In this document: positions 1 through 6,286 of the stretch, piece by piece
Numbering within the stretch: the first letter of the stretch is position 1
Layout: each line of letters opens with the position of its first letter
NCBI GenBank assembly: GCA_029855985.1
Contig: JAGSHR010000060.1
Coordinates: 1-6,298, forward strand
DNA: 6,298 nucleotides
Direction: 5' to 3'
From: Candidatus Njordarchaeota archaeon
GTDB taxonomy: Archaea; Thermoproteota; JANJXX01; Panguiarchaeales; Panguiarchaeaceae
Position numbers and translations under genes: made by a program
Notes under the pieces: generated by a model
Database searches by the model: none
What the model was told of the DNA's origin: nothing
What the model saw: the letters and a program-made list of their open reading frames with translations, nothing else

Positions 1-2
1 AG

Positions 3-74
3 AAGGAAATTGATTATTTAATCAACTTCTCTATGAGAGAAATGGGCTTTAGACTCGTCAGTGAATCAACGTAG
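3..74 (+). CDS. Possible 3' end of a plus-strand gene entering from the left (partial)
   Basis: One plus-strand frame is open from base 3 to a TAG at 72-74, giving about 23 residues that end in GFRLVSEST. The other two plus-strand frames hit stops within the first 21 bases. The peptide has ordinary protein composition and uses AGA for arginine like the neighbouring genes, so it could be the C-terminus of a gene lying outside the window. It would run convergently into fetB and overlap its last 17 bases. A stretch this short stays open by chance about a third of the time, so the call is weak. The family cannot be recognised from this tail. Confidence 0.35.
   Translation, partial: KEIDYLINFSMREMGFRLVSEST
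10..41 (-). terminator. Two adjacent inverted repeats just downstream of fetB, possible terminator region
   Basis: Two perfect inverted repeats lie one base apart. TTGATT/AATCAA spans 10-25 with a 4-base loop, and TTCTCT/AGAGAA spans 27-41 with a 3-base loop. On the minus strand they lie 17-48 bases after the fetB stop codon, and the distal one is followed by the pyrimidine-rich TTTCCTTCT. This placement suits 3'-end formation of the fetA-fetB transcript. The stems are AT-rich and weak, archaeal termination depends mainly on T-tracts rather than hairpins, and no long T-run is present, so the role is inferred from position. Confidence 0.3.
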
Positions 75-846
75 CTAAGAATTCTTCATTAAATTGGTGG
101 TTCTTAGTGAATATCCTTCTTAAAGCCATATGTGTAGCTATTAGAGTGGATATTGCATCTGCTGCAAATATCGAGAACGACACGAACAATTGGTACTGGG
201 CCGCCCAAATGGGGTCTGCTCCACCAAGTATCATACCGCTCATCGTTCCAGGTATCCAAACTAGACCTAGAGCCTCTAATGTGTTTATCACCGGTATTAA
301 ACTGGCTCGTATGCTGTTTGTCATGTGTGGTTTAACCGCAATGTTTGATGGCACACCTAGTGCTAACTTTGTTTCGATTAGATTTATGTTTGATTTTATC
401 TCGCCTACAAGCCTATTTAACCCTAGTGCTGTTGAGTTCATACAGTTAGCTATCACCATGCTTCCAAATGGTATAAGGTACCTCGCGTAGGGCGGGAACA
501 CCTCTAACACTGCCGTGTATACTATTACAAGTGTGGATGCTACCGCGATTCCAATTACTGTCGCTCTGTAAAACCCTGTTGTTGCTGGTATTCTGCTTTT
601 CGCTATGTACGCTGCGAAAGCCATCATGAATATTAACACGCCCGTCGTGTAGTATATGTTTTCTATGCTTATAATGACTCCAAGTACAAATGCTATTGCA
701 AATAGCTGTATGAATGCTCTTATTGAAGCGAAGGTCAGCTCTTTTTCGAGTTTGAATTGCTTTATAGCCAAATAAAAGATTATTGCACCAATGAGAATTA
801 TTTCATAGAATATTTTATCTATTAGGATTTGGCTTATCTCATACAT
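58..846 (-). CDS. fetB: UPF0014 family ABC transporter permease, FetB-like
   Basis: This is the membrane subunit of a two-gene ABC transporter. It is a very hydrophobic protein of 262 residues, close to the usual length of the UPF0014 (YbbM/FetB) family. About seven membrane segments can be seen, near residues 15-30, 40-60, 64-83, 93-113, 119-141, 183-208 and 217-240. Family hallmarks are RAFIQL at 43-48, a Pro-rich GSM-containing segment with N133 and M136 near 125-141, and the strongly conserved stretch at 198-220 containing PGTMSG and GGADP before AxxYQ. The ATG start lies one base after the fetA stop and has a good ribosome binding site, so the two genes are co-transcribed and probably translationally coupled. 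In E. coli the FetAB pair has been linked to iron export and peroxide resistance. The substrate in this archaeon is not shown by the sequence, so the function is carried over by family. There is no cleavable signal peptide. Confidence 0.9.
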   Translation of the reverse strand: MYEISQILIDKIFYEIILIGAIIFYLAIKQFKLEKELTFASIRAFIQLFAIAFVLGVIISIENIYYTTGVLIFMMAFAAYIAKSRIPATTGFYRATVIGIAVASTLVIVYTAVLEVFPPYARYLIPFGSMVIANCMNSTALGLNRLVGEIKSNINLIETKLALGVPSNIAVKPHMTNSIRASLIPVINTLEALGLVWIPGTMSGMILGGADPIWAAQYQLFVSFSIFAADAISTLIATHMALRRIFTKNHQFNEEFLATLIH

Positions 847-847
847 C

Positions 848-1522
848 TTAATTATTCACCTCAACCCACTTAACCCTTCCATCCTCAATGTAGATGATTT
901 TATGCCCAAGCCTCTTGGATTGTTCTTCGCTGTGAGAAACAATCAGAAAGGTCATCTCTAGCTCCGTGTTAAACTTTCTAATAAGGTCCTCGATTAATAC
1001 CGTGTTTTCAGGATCGAGGTGAGAGGTTGGTTCATCCATAAGCAATAGTTTAGGCTTCAAAATCATCGCTCTAGCTATACTAACCCTTTGCTGTTCACCG
1101 ACAGATAACTCATGCGCGGGCTTCTCCAAGTAATCAACGGGTAAACCCACATACCTAATAATCCTCTCCAAGTCTTCATCGCTCACATCCAAATTGTGGA
1201 TTCTTGGCGCAAACAACAAATTATCTCTGACCGTTCCATCAAACATAACGGGAACCTGAGGAACGAAAACTAACAAACGTCTCAAAGATAAAACATCCAT
1301 ATCAAGAATGCTCTTACCCTCGAAGTAGATCTCACCAGAGTCAGGCTCGATCAATCTATTCAAACACCTTAAAAGAGTTGATTTCCCCGATCCAGAAGGT
1401 CCATTAATAATTGCAATTTCTCCCCTATCAACCTCAAAAGAAACACTTTGTAGTACCGTCCTTCCCCCAAGCTTCTTCACGAGATTTCTCACTTCTAACA
1501 AGTGGGTCAAAAAATTCACCAC
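848..1522 (-). CDS. fetA: ABC transporter ATP-binding protein, FetA-like
   Basis: This is the cytoplasmic ATPase that would power the FetB permease encoded directly downstream. The 224-residue protein is a single complete ABC domain: Walker A GPSGSGKST at 41-49, Q-loop Q89, signature LSVGEQQR at 139-146, Walker B LLLMDEP at 159-165, D-loop SHLD at 167-170 and switch histidine H197. Length and pairing with a UPF0014 permease point to the FetA/YbbL group rather than to a general importer, since no solute-binding protein gene is nearby. The longest frame begins with GTG at 1522, followed at once by a second GTG at 1519. No Shine-Dalgarno sequence precedes either, and a TATA-like box about 40 bases upstream suggests a short leader. 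A later TTG at codon 8 would give an N-terminus more usual for ABC domains, so the exact start is uncertain. The bacterial iron-export role is known for relatives only. Confidence 0.9.
   Translation of the reverse strand: MVNFLTHLLEVRNLVKKLGGRTVLQSVSFEVDRGEIAIINGPSGSGKSTLLRCLNRLIEPDSGEIYFEGKSILDMDVLSLRRLLVFVPQVPVMFDGTVRDNLLFAPRIHNLDVSDEDLERIIRYVGLPVDYLEKPAHELSVGEQQRVSIARAMILKPKLLLMDEPTSHLDPENTVLIEDLIRKFNTELEMTFLIVSHSEEQSKRLGHKIIYIEDGRVKWVEVNN
856..862 (-). promoter_or_regulatory. Ribosome binding site of fetB
   Basis: The minus strand reads GAGGTGA here, a near-complete match to the archaeal anti-Shine-Dalgarno sequence, with 9 bases between it and the fetB ATG at 846. It lies inside the last codons of fetA (Val-Glu-Val-Asn-Asn), so ribosomes finishing fetA pass directly over it. 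This supports the chosen fetB start and coupled translation of the ATPase and permease. Confidence 0.75.
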
Positions 1523-1559
1523 ATGCTTTTTAACACTATTTAGTTATTGCTTTTGCGGG

Positions 1560-1567
1560 ATATATAA
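1560..1567 (-). promoter_or_regulatory. TATA-like box for the fetA-fetB operon
   Basis: The minus strand reads TTATATAT here, the best archaeal TATA-box match upstream of fetA. Transcription would be expected to begin roughly 26 bases downstream, near 1537, leaving a leader of about 15 bases before the GTG at 1522. That fits the absence of a Shine-Dalgarno sequence. The call is based on pattern and spacing only. Confidence 0.45.
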
Positions 1568-1646
1568 CACTATCATAAGGATAAACGAACATTAACAGAA
1601 ACAAGAGGAGGACATATATAGGTTAGGGAGACAAGATAAACAATAT

Positions 1647-1672
1647 AACTTGAGCTTGAATACTCTCAACTT
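1647..1672. repeat. Imperfect inverted repeat, 8-base arms
   Basis: AACTTGAG (1647-1654) faces CTCAACTT (1665-1672) across a 10-base spacer. Seven of the eight positions pair, with one C-C mismatch. It could form an RNA hairpin in a plus-strand transcript or act as a binding site, but no transcript or regulator is evident. Confidence 0.4.
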
Positions 1673-1680
1673 TTACCTAT

Positions 1681-1718
1681 AAGCGACGCTTTTTTCTAGG
1701 CTCGGAGAACCTCTTTTT
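1681..1718 (+). terminator. Two short inverted repeats each followed by a T-tract
   Basis: AAGCG-A-CGCTT at 1681-1691 is an 11-base near-palindrome running into a T-tract at 1690-1695. As RNA it would fold as AAGC-GAC-GCUU. GAG-AAC-CTC at 1705-1713 is followed by five T residues at 1714-1718. Both have the shape of small terminators on the plus strand and could end a short upstream transcript or read-through before the ATPase promoter. The stems are only 3-5 bp, so these may instead be operator-like half sites or chance. Confidence 0.25.
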
Positions 1719-1741
1719 GATCATTTAACATTAAAGCATAA

Positions 1742-1749
1742 GATTTATC
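1742..1749 (+). promoter_or_regulatory. Candidate TATA-like box for the ATPase gene
   Basis: GATTTATC lies about 36 bases centre-to-start ahead of the GTG at 1782, with purine-rich AAGCATAA upstream that could serve as a BRE. Transcription would begin near 1772, inside the dyad at 1752-1781. The match to the archaeal consensus is moderate, and TTTAAC at 1723-1728 is an alternative. Confidence 0.3.
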
Positions 1750-1751
1750 TA

Positions 1752-1781
1752 TCACTTAACTTGCTTTTTTCTTTTAAGTGA
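1752..1781. repeat. Perfect 8-bp inverted repeat abutting the ATPase start codon, possible operator
   Basis: TCACTTAA (1752-1759) and TTAAGTGA (1774-1781) are exact reverse complements separated by 14 mostly pyrimidine bases. The arm centres are 22 bases apart, close to two helical turns, which suits a dimeric DNA-binding protein reading one face of the helix. The dyad sits just downstream of the candidate TATA-like box and ends one base before the GTG start, where a bound repressor would block transcription initiation. If transcription starts further upstream, the same bases could instead form an mRNA hairpin next to the start codon. Confidence 0.5.
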
Positions 1782-3542
1782 GTGGATGGTGCGTGGTACA
1801 TAATGTTTACAATAAACTTTGAGGGATTTATGGAATTAGTAAATAGCTTGCTAGGGGATCAAAAATCGCTAGAATCCGTTTATGGAGCTTGGGCAACTGG
1901 CCAACCGATAGATCTACCATATGAGATCCTAAAAAAGTACTACATGGAGTATGGAAACATTAAAAGCAGCATAGATAGGTTCTTAAGGTATCTCATTAAG
2001 AGGAAATTGTCAAAAATATACTTCATTGTTGGTGAGTTTGGGGCAGGTAAAACTCAGCTTATGTTTTACCTGAAGGGGCTAATTGAGGAGAAATTCAATA
2101 TAACCGCGTTGTATTTTTCACTTGAAGACATGGTTCATGATAGCGAGAGACAGATAATTGTCAAAATAAAAGAGAAAGTTGATGAGACCCACGGACCAGT
2201 TGTAATCATGATTGATGACCTAGATTTCTATTTTACTTTCGTTGGAAACCCCGTAAAAGGAATAACAAACTTCTTATATGTTCTATATAACGCTTTTAAA
2301 GAAAAACTAGGGGGCAAGGTTAGAACAATTATAGTTACACTAAACACACATTACTTCACGCCACTAGCAAAATATTTATCAACCAAAACTAACAGTTATA
2401 CATGGAAAGTGCTAATGGATTTCAATCTAGGCTATGAGGAATTTATGGAACTCTCACTGGACATAGGGTTCAAACTCCTAGCACTCCAGTATGTTCTAAG
2501 CTATTACGATAACTTCCGCTTGAAAATCGAGAAAAACTTTGATGTGATATGGGAGTACCTTTACTACCTAACGCTAAGAATTGCTAAGTTCGGTATACGC
2601 ACAATCGGGTTATATTTGAAAATGGTTAATGATCGACTCGTGGATTTCATTAGATTTCTAGACGTAAACTCCTCCTCCACCAAAAAGAAAGATGATATAA
2701 GATCCTACATTGAGGTAATAGACCGGTATCTAGATGAGAAGTTCAATGGAATAATCCTTACCTTCGATAGGGTCGGGGGTTTCACAAGATACAAAATTGA
2801 TTACCAGCGCGATAGAAACGGTTATATGCTTGGATACCTCGATATCCTCGGTTTAGACGACAAAATAGATGGTTTAGAAGTTAAAGGGCGCATCGGTGTT
2901 TACTACACAGATTCATTCAAGCCAATGGACTCAATCAAAATCCTAGAACTAGCAAAGAAAGACAACGTAGACTACTACATCGTGTTTCAATTCCTACGCA
3001 AAAAGAGAAAAATTAGAGAAGAAATCGAAAAAGTGTACTTGAATATTGGCGACCAAATGTTGCGATTCAGCATTGTCCCATTGGACATAAATATGTTAAA
3101 ATTCGCCCTCTACTTGAAGAAAGAAGGATACGGAATATACATGGAGAAAAACACTACTTCCAAAAAGGACCTAGAGGAAGCTGTAAACATTTTAGCAAAC
3201 AACAAGATACTGGAAATCATAAGCAGTTTACCAGAAGAAAAACACAACTGCGAGAAACTCATAAATGCCCTTTACCTATGGTCGCAAACATGGATCCTAA
3301 AGTCGGGACTCTGCCGCGTGAGAAAAAGGGATCTATCAATCATAAGGAGATTCTTTAACAGCTTATTCCCACCAAAAATCTATGGTCTCGATAGAGAAAA
3401 GATTCTCAATGAAATAATAAATACACTTAACTCAAAGAAAGTTCTTAGAATTAGGAGGAACAAATTGATAATTGATAATGACCTTGACGAAGATAAAATA
3501 CTTGAAGAAATCATTGAAGTTGCGAGAGAAAGGTTCTGCTAA
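1782..3542 (+). CDS. P-loop ATPase with probable PD-(D/E)XK nuclease-like domain, family not recognised
   Basis: This is a soluble 586-residue protein that I cannot match to a named gene. Residues about 77-215 form a P-loop domain, with Walker A VGEFGAGKT at 83-91, Walker B VVIMIDD at 140-146 and a sensor-1-like TLNT at 186-189. A helical segment (about 218-293) with GIRTIG at 271-276 resembles an AAA lid with a sensor-2 arginine, R273. Residues about 305-445 follow the PD-(D/E)XK pattern: D354 in GYLD, then E366 and K368 in LEVKG, a helix and the strand YYIVFQF. The C-terminus (about 532-586) is lysine/arginine-rich and may be a winged helix. There are no membrane segments. The parts suggest a nucleic-acid-acting ATPase-nuclease; the Walker A neighbourhood recalls BrxC/BrxD-type and archaeal ATPase families, but this is from motif shape only. 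The longest frame starts with GTG at 1782. An ATG at 1803, preceded by GGTG at 1788-1791, is equally credible and would remove seven residues. Codon use resembles the neighbours, so there is no sign of recent transfer. Confidence 0.8.
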   Translation: MDGAWYIMFTINFEGFMELVNSLLGDQKSLESVYGAWATGQPIDLPYEILKKYYMEYGNIKSSIDRFLRYLIKRKLSKIYFIVGEFGAGKTQLMFYLKGLIEEKFNITALYFSLEDMVHDSERQIIVKIKEKVDETHGPVVIMIDDLDFYFTFVGNPVKGITNFLYVLYNAFKEKLGGKVRTIIVTLNTHYFTPLAKYLSTKTNSYTWKVLMDFNLGYEEFMELSLDIGFKLLALQYVLSYYDNFRLKIEKNFDVIWEYLYYLTLRIAKFGIRTIGLYLKMVNDRLVDFIRFLDVNSSSTKKKDDIRSYIEVIDRYLDEKFNGIILTFDRVGGFTRYKIDYQRDRNGYMLGYLDILGLDDKIDGLEVKGRIGVYYTDSFKPMDSIKILELAKKDNVDYYIVFQFLRKKRKIREEIEKVYLNIGDQMLRFSIVPLDINMLKFALYLKKEGYGIYMEKNTTSKKDLEEAVNILANNKILEIISSLPEEKHNCEKLINALYLWSQTWILKSGLCRVRKRDLSIIRRFFNSLFPPKIYGLDREKILNEIINTLNSKKVLRIRRNKLIIDNDLDEDKILEEIIEVARERFC

Positions 3543-3563
3543 CTCCAATTGAACTAGCCAAAC

Positions 3564-3572
3564 AAAAATTTT
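3564..3572. terminator. Shared T-tract region between convergent genes
   Basis: The 46 bases between the ATPase stop (3542) and the dikinase stop (3589) contain AAAAATTTT, which gives T4 on the plus strand and T5 on the minus strand. ATTTTC on the minus strand lies nearer the dikinase stop. Archaeal RNA polymerase terminates at such T-tracts, so this short gap probably ends both transcripts. No stable hairpin is seen and the T-runs are short, so read-through into antisense RNA is possible. Confidence 0.35.
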
Positions 3573-3588
3573 AGAGAAAATGAGTGAT

Positions 3589-6276
3589 TTATTCAAATTT
3601 AACAGGAGGTATCCTCCCTATTTTCTCCCATTTTTCCTCTATTGCTGCTTGAGCTGCCGCTAGTCTAGCTATTGGTACCCTGAATGGGGATGCGCTGACA
3701 TAGTCTAAACCTAATCTGTGGCAAATTCTTATGCTCCTAGGATCACCGCCATGCTCTCCGCATATGCCTATCTCTAGTTTTGGATTGGTTTTCTTTCCTT
3801 CTTCAATAGCTATTTTCATTAATCTTGCAACTCCCTTGTAATCAAGTGACTGGAATGGGTTATACTTTAGGATTCCCATTTCGACGTAGTTGTGTATAAA
3901 TGCTCTCTCTGCGTCATCTCTACTCATACCAAACGTCATTTGAGTTAAATCGTTTGTACCAAACGAATAGAAGTCGGCGTATTTAGCTACTTCACTGGAA
4001 GTTAACGCTGCTCTGGGCATTTCGATCATGGTTCCTACTTCAAGAGGGATCTCAAATCCAAACATTTCTTCCACCTCTTTCTTTATTTTTAGTATTCTTT
4101 CCCTGAGGAATTTCAGTTCATTTGCTATTGAGACGCCTGGAATCATTATAGCTAATCTTGGATTCTTTCCCTCTTTAATGAGTTCAGCTGCTGCTTCTAT
4201 AGCCGCCCTAGCTTGAGCGTCATATATTTCAGGAATCACTATACCTAATCTGCATACTCTGAAACCCATCATTGGGTTAGCATCCCTCATCCTTTTAACT
4301 GCGTTAAGGAGATATTCAACTTCCTTTAATTCCTCTTCGCTTCCTCCACCATATTTCAACTTATAGTATTTTTCTAGTAATTCTTCATAGTTCGGCAGGA
4401 ACTCATGCAATGGGGGGTCAAGTAACCTGATTATGACTTTGTATCCATCCATAATCTCTAATATCTCTTTAAACTCGCCTTTTTGGAGAGGAATTAATTC
4501 TTCAAGAGCTTCTTTTCTCTGCTCAGGGGTTTCCGCCAATATCATTTTTCTAACAATTTGTACTCTGTCCTCTCCAAGGAACATGTGCTCTGTTCTAGCA
4601 AGTCCTATGCCCTCTGCTCCAAAGGATCTTGCAACTCTCACATCATGCGGGAGCTCAGCGTTTGCCTTTACACCCAATCTCCTAAATTCATCAGCCCACG
4701 TTAAGAGTTCCTTAACCTCATCAGTGATCTCGGGCTCGACTAACTTTACTTCTCCAAGGTAAACTGTTCCGTCACCACCATCTATCGTGATTATGTCTCC
4801 CTTTTTAACAATGACACCGTTTACCTCAAATTTTTCATTCTCAAGATCTATTCTAATTGACTCAGCGCCAACCACTGCAGGTTTACCCATTCCTCTCGCG
4901 ACTACCGCTGCATGTGAGGTCATGCCTCCCCTAGATGTTAATATTCCTTGAGCCGCCGCCATTCCCCCAACATCTTCAGGTGTTGTTTCGGGTCTAACTA
5001 ATATTATTTTTTCACCTTGTTTACCGAGTTCTTCGGCCTCATCTGATCTGAAGACTACTTTGCCAACGGCGGCTCCTGGAGATGCTGGAAGACCCTTAGC
5101 GATAGGTTTTAACTCTATTTTTATACTCGGGTCGATTTGCCTGTGGAGAAGTTTCTCGAATTGTTCGGGTTTTATCCTCATGATTGCCTCTTCTTTTGTG
5201 ATTATTCCTTCTTTAACCATGTCTACTGCTATTTTAACTGCGGCTTTTGGGGTTCTTTGCCCTGTTCTTGTTTGCAAAAGGTAAAGCTTACCTCTTTCAA
5301 TTGTGAACTCTATATCTTGCATATCCTTATAATGCTTTTCAAGGGTTTCAGCGGCTTTAACTAATTGCTCATATGCTTCGGGTATATCATTCTTTAATTC
5401 ACTTATGGGTTTTGGTGTTCTGATGCCTGCTACAACGTCTTCACCTTGCGCGTTGGGGAGATATTCACCATAAAATTCTTTTTCTCCAGTAGCAGGGTTC
5501 CTTGTGAACGCTACACCAGTTGCTGAATCCCAACCAAAGTTTCCGAACACCATCATTTGCACATTAACAGCTGTTCCCATGTCGTCTGGTATACCGTAGA
5601 TTTTTCGGTACTTTATGGCTCTTTCATTATTCCACGATTCAAAAACCCTCTTGATAGCATTTATTAATTGCTCATATGGGTCTTGAGGAAAATCCCTTCC
5701 AGTTTGCTCCTTATATATCCTCTTGAATTCCTCTATGATTTTTTTGAGTCCCTCAACGCTTATTTCCGCATCTGATTCCACCCCTTCCTCTTTTTTAACC
5801 CGCTCAATGACCTCCTCAAATAGGTTTCTATCTATCCCGTCAACGATTTCCCCATACATTTGAATTAGTCTTCTATAACTATCGTATGCAAATCTAGGGT
5901 TGTTAGTTAGTTTAGCTAAGCCTTCAACTGTTGCATCATTTAAACCCACATTTAGTATTGTATCCATCATTCCGGGCATTGAAACAGGTGCACCTGACCT
6001 TACAGACACCAGTAGGGGATTGTTAGGGTCACCAAACTTTTTCCCTGTTTTTTCTTCAAGCTTTTTTAAATATTCCTTAATCTGATCCTCCAGTCCCTCG
6101 GGAAACTTATTTCCATTTTTGAAGAAGTCTCTACATGCTTCTGTTGTAATAGTGAAACCAGGAGGAACGGGTAAACCAATTCTTGTCATTTCAGCTAGAC
6201 CAGAACCTTTACCACCAAGTAAATTTTTCATTTCTGCGCTGCCTTCCTCGAAGGCATAAACGTATTTTTTGGGCAT
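3589..6276 (-). CDS. ppdK: Pyruvate, phosphate dikinase
   Basis: This cytoplasmic enzyme interconverts pyruvate, ATP and phosphate with phosphoenolpyruvate, AMP and pyrophosphate. In archaea it may serve gluconeogenesis or work glycolytically. At 895 residues it is full length. Numbered from the ATG at 6276, the N-terminal ATP-grasp part shows GGKGSG at 21-26 (K23), SVRSGAP at 91-97 (R93) and PGMMDT at 101-106, and ends with LLQTR near 333-337. The central phosphohistidine domain carries GGMTSH at 450-455, with catalytic H455 and regulatory-type T453. The C-terminal TIM-barrel binds PEP/pyruvate and shows GLARTEHMF at 558-566, MGFRVCRLG at 670-678, GTMIEMPRA at 748-756, SFGTNDLTQ at 771-779 and CGEHGGDP at 839-846, with catalytic C839. 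H455 matches the numbering of the well-studied Clostridium symbiosum enzyme, which supports this start. A GTG three codons upstream (6285) is also in frame but has no ribosome binding site. The gene is single, convergent with the ATPase gene; its promoter lies beyond the right edge. PEP synthase is excluded by the PPDK-type motifs and the overall architecture. Confidence 0.97.
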   Translation of the reverse strand: MPKKYVYAFEEGSAEMKNLLGGKGSGLAEMTRIGLPVPPGFTITTEACRDFFKNGNKFPEGLEDQIKEYLKKLEEKTGKKFGDPNNPLLVSVRSGAPVSMPGMMDTILNVGLNDATVEGLAKLTNNPRFAYDSYRRLIQMYGEIVDGIDRNLFEEVIERVKKEEGVESDAEISVEGLKKIIEEFKRIYKEQTGRDFPQDPYEQLINAIKRVFESWNNERAIKYRKIYGIPDDMGTAVNVQMMVFGNFGWDSATGVAFTRNPATGEKEFYGEYLPNAQGEDVVAGIRTPKPISELKNDIPEAYEQLVKAAETLEKHYKDMQDIEFTIERGKLYLLQTRTGQRTPKAAVKIAVDMVKEGIITKEEAIMRIKPEQFEKLLHRQIDPSIKIELKPIAKGLPASPGAAVGKVVFRSDEAEELGKQGEKIILVRPETTPEDVGGMAAAQGILTSRGGMTSHAAVVARGMGKPAVVGAESIRIDLENEKFEVNGVIVKKGDIITIDGGDGTVYLGEVKLVEPEITDEVKELLTWADEFRRLGVKANAELPHDVRVARSFGAEGIGLARTEHMFLGEDRVQIVRKMILAETPEQRKEALEELIPLQKGEFKEILEIMDGYKVIIRLLDPPLHEFLPNYEELLEKYYKLKYGGGSEEELKEVEYLLNAVKRMRDANPMMGFRVCRLGIVIPEIYDAQARAAIEAAAELIKEGKNPRLAIMIPGVSIANELKFLRERILKIKKEVEEMFGFEIPLEVGTMIEMPRAALTSSEVAKYADFYSFGTNDLTQMTFGMSRDDAERAFIHNYVEMGILKYNPFQSLDYKGVARLMKIAIEEGKKTNPKLEIGICGEHGGDPRSIRICHRLGLDYVSASPFRVPIARLAAAQAAIEEKWEKIGRIPPVKFE

Positions 6277-6282
6277 TAGAAG

Positions 6283-6286
6283 CACC
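6283..6286 (-). promoter_or_regulatory. Ribosome binding site deciding the ppdK start
   Basis: The minus strand reads GGTG here, six bases ahead of the ATG at 6276, which is good spacing for an archaeal Shine-Dalgarno sequence. It overlaps the alternative GTG codon at 6285-6283, which itself has only TAATTCGAC before it. This favours the ATG as the true start. Confidence 0.55.

Larger units (their letters stand above)
1523..1781. other. Divergent intergenic region between fetA and the ATPase gene
   Basis: These 259 bases separate two divergently transcribed genes and contain no convincing coding frame or known RNA gene. They hold the fetA TATA-like box, a candidate TATA-like box for the ATPase gene and several inverted repeats with plus-strand T-tracts at 1690-1695, 1714-1718 and 1765-1770. 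A strong Shine-Dalgarno-like GAGGAGG near 1604-1610 is followed by ATATATA but by no ATG, GTG or TTG at suitable distance, so it does not mark a small gene. The region is AT-rich apart from two short GC-richer patches near 1682-1689 and 1699-1713. Confidence 0.6.

Noticed and set aside
107..490. Plus-strand open frame of 127 codons opposite fetB
   Set aside because: It lies entirely antisense to the well-supported UPF0014 permease, has no ribosome binding site or promoter of its own, and its low-complexity hydrophobic composition follows from the membrane-protein codons on the other strand.
1559..1622. Second promoter for fetA from ATATATA at 1613-1619 read on the minus strand
   Set aside because: It would give a leader of about 70 bases, whereas the TTATATAT box at 1560-1567 is better placed. 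The motif reads as TATA-like on both strands, so direction cannot be decided.
1604..1670. Small plus-strand gene after the Shine-Dalgarno-like GAGGAGG
   Set aside because: No ATG, GTG or TTG occurs 5-12 bases downstream; the first TTG (1650) is too far away and its frame stops after about ten codons.
1700..1730. C/D box small RNA on the minus strand, suggested by ATGATCA
   Set aside because: The C-box-like ATGATCA deviates from RTGATGA, and no CTGA D box is found at suitable distance downstream.
3543..3588. Hidden small gene between the convergent ATPase and dikinase genes
   Set aside because: Only 46 bases are available and they contain no credible start and frame; T-tract termination explains the gap better.
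4433..4762. Plus-strand open frame of 109 codons opposite ppdK, with shorter ones near 4028, 5060, 5137 and 5900
   Set aside because: All fall inside the conserved dikinase coding region on the opposite strand and encode Ser/Phe/Leu-rich peptides typical of antisense reading. None has independent start signals.
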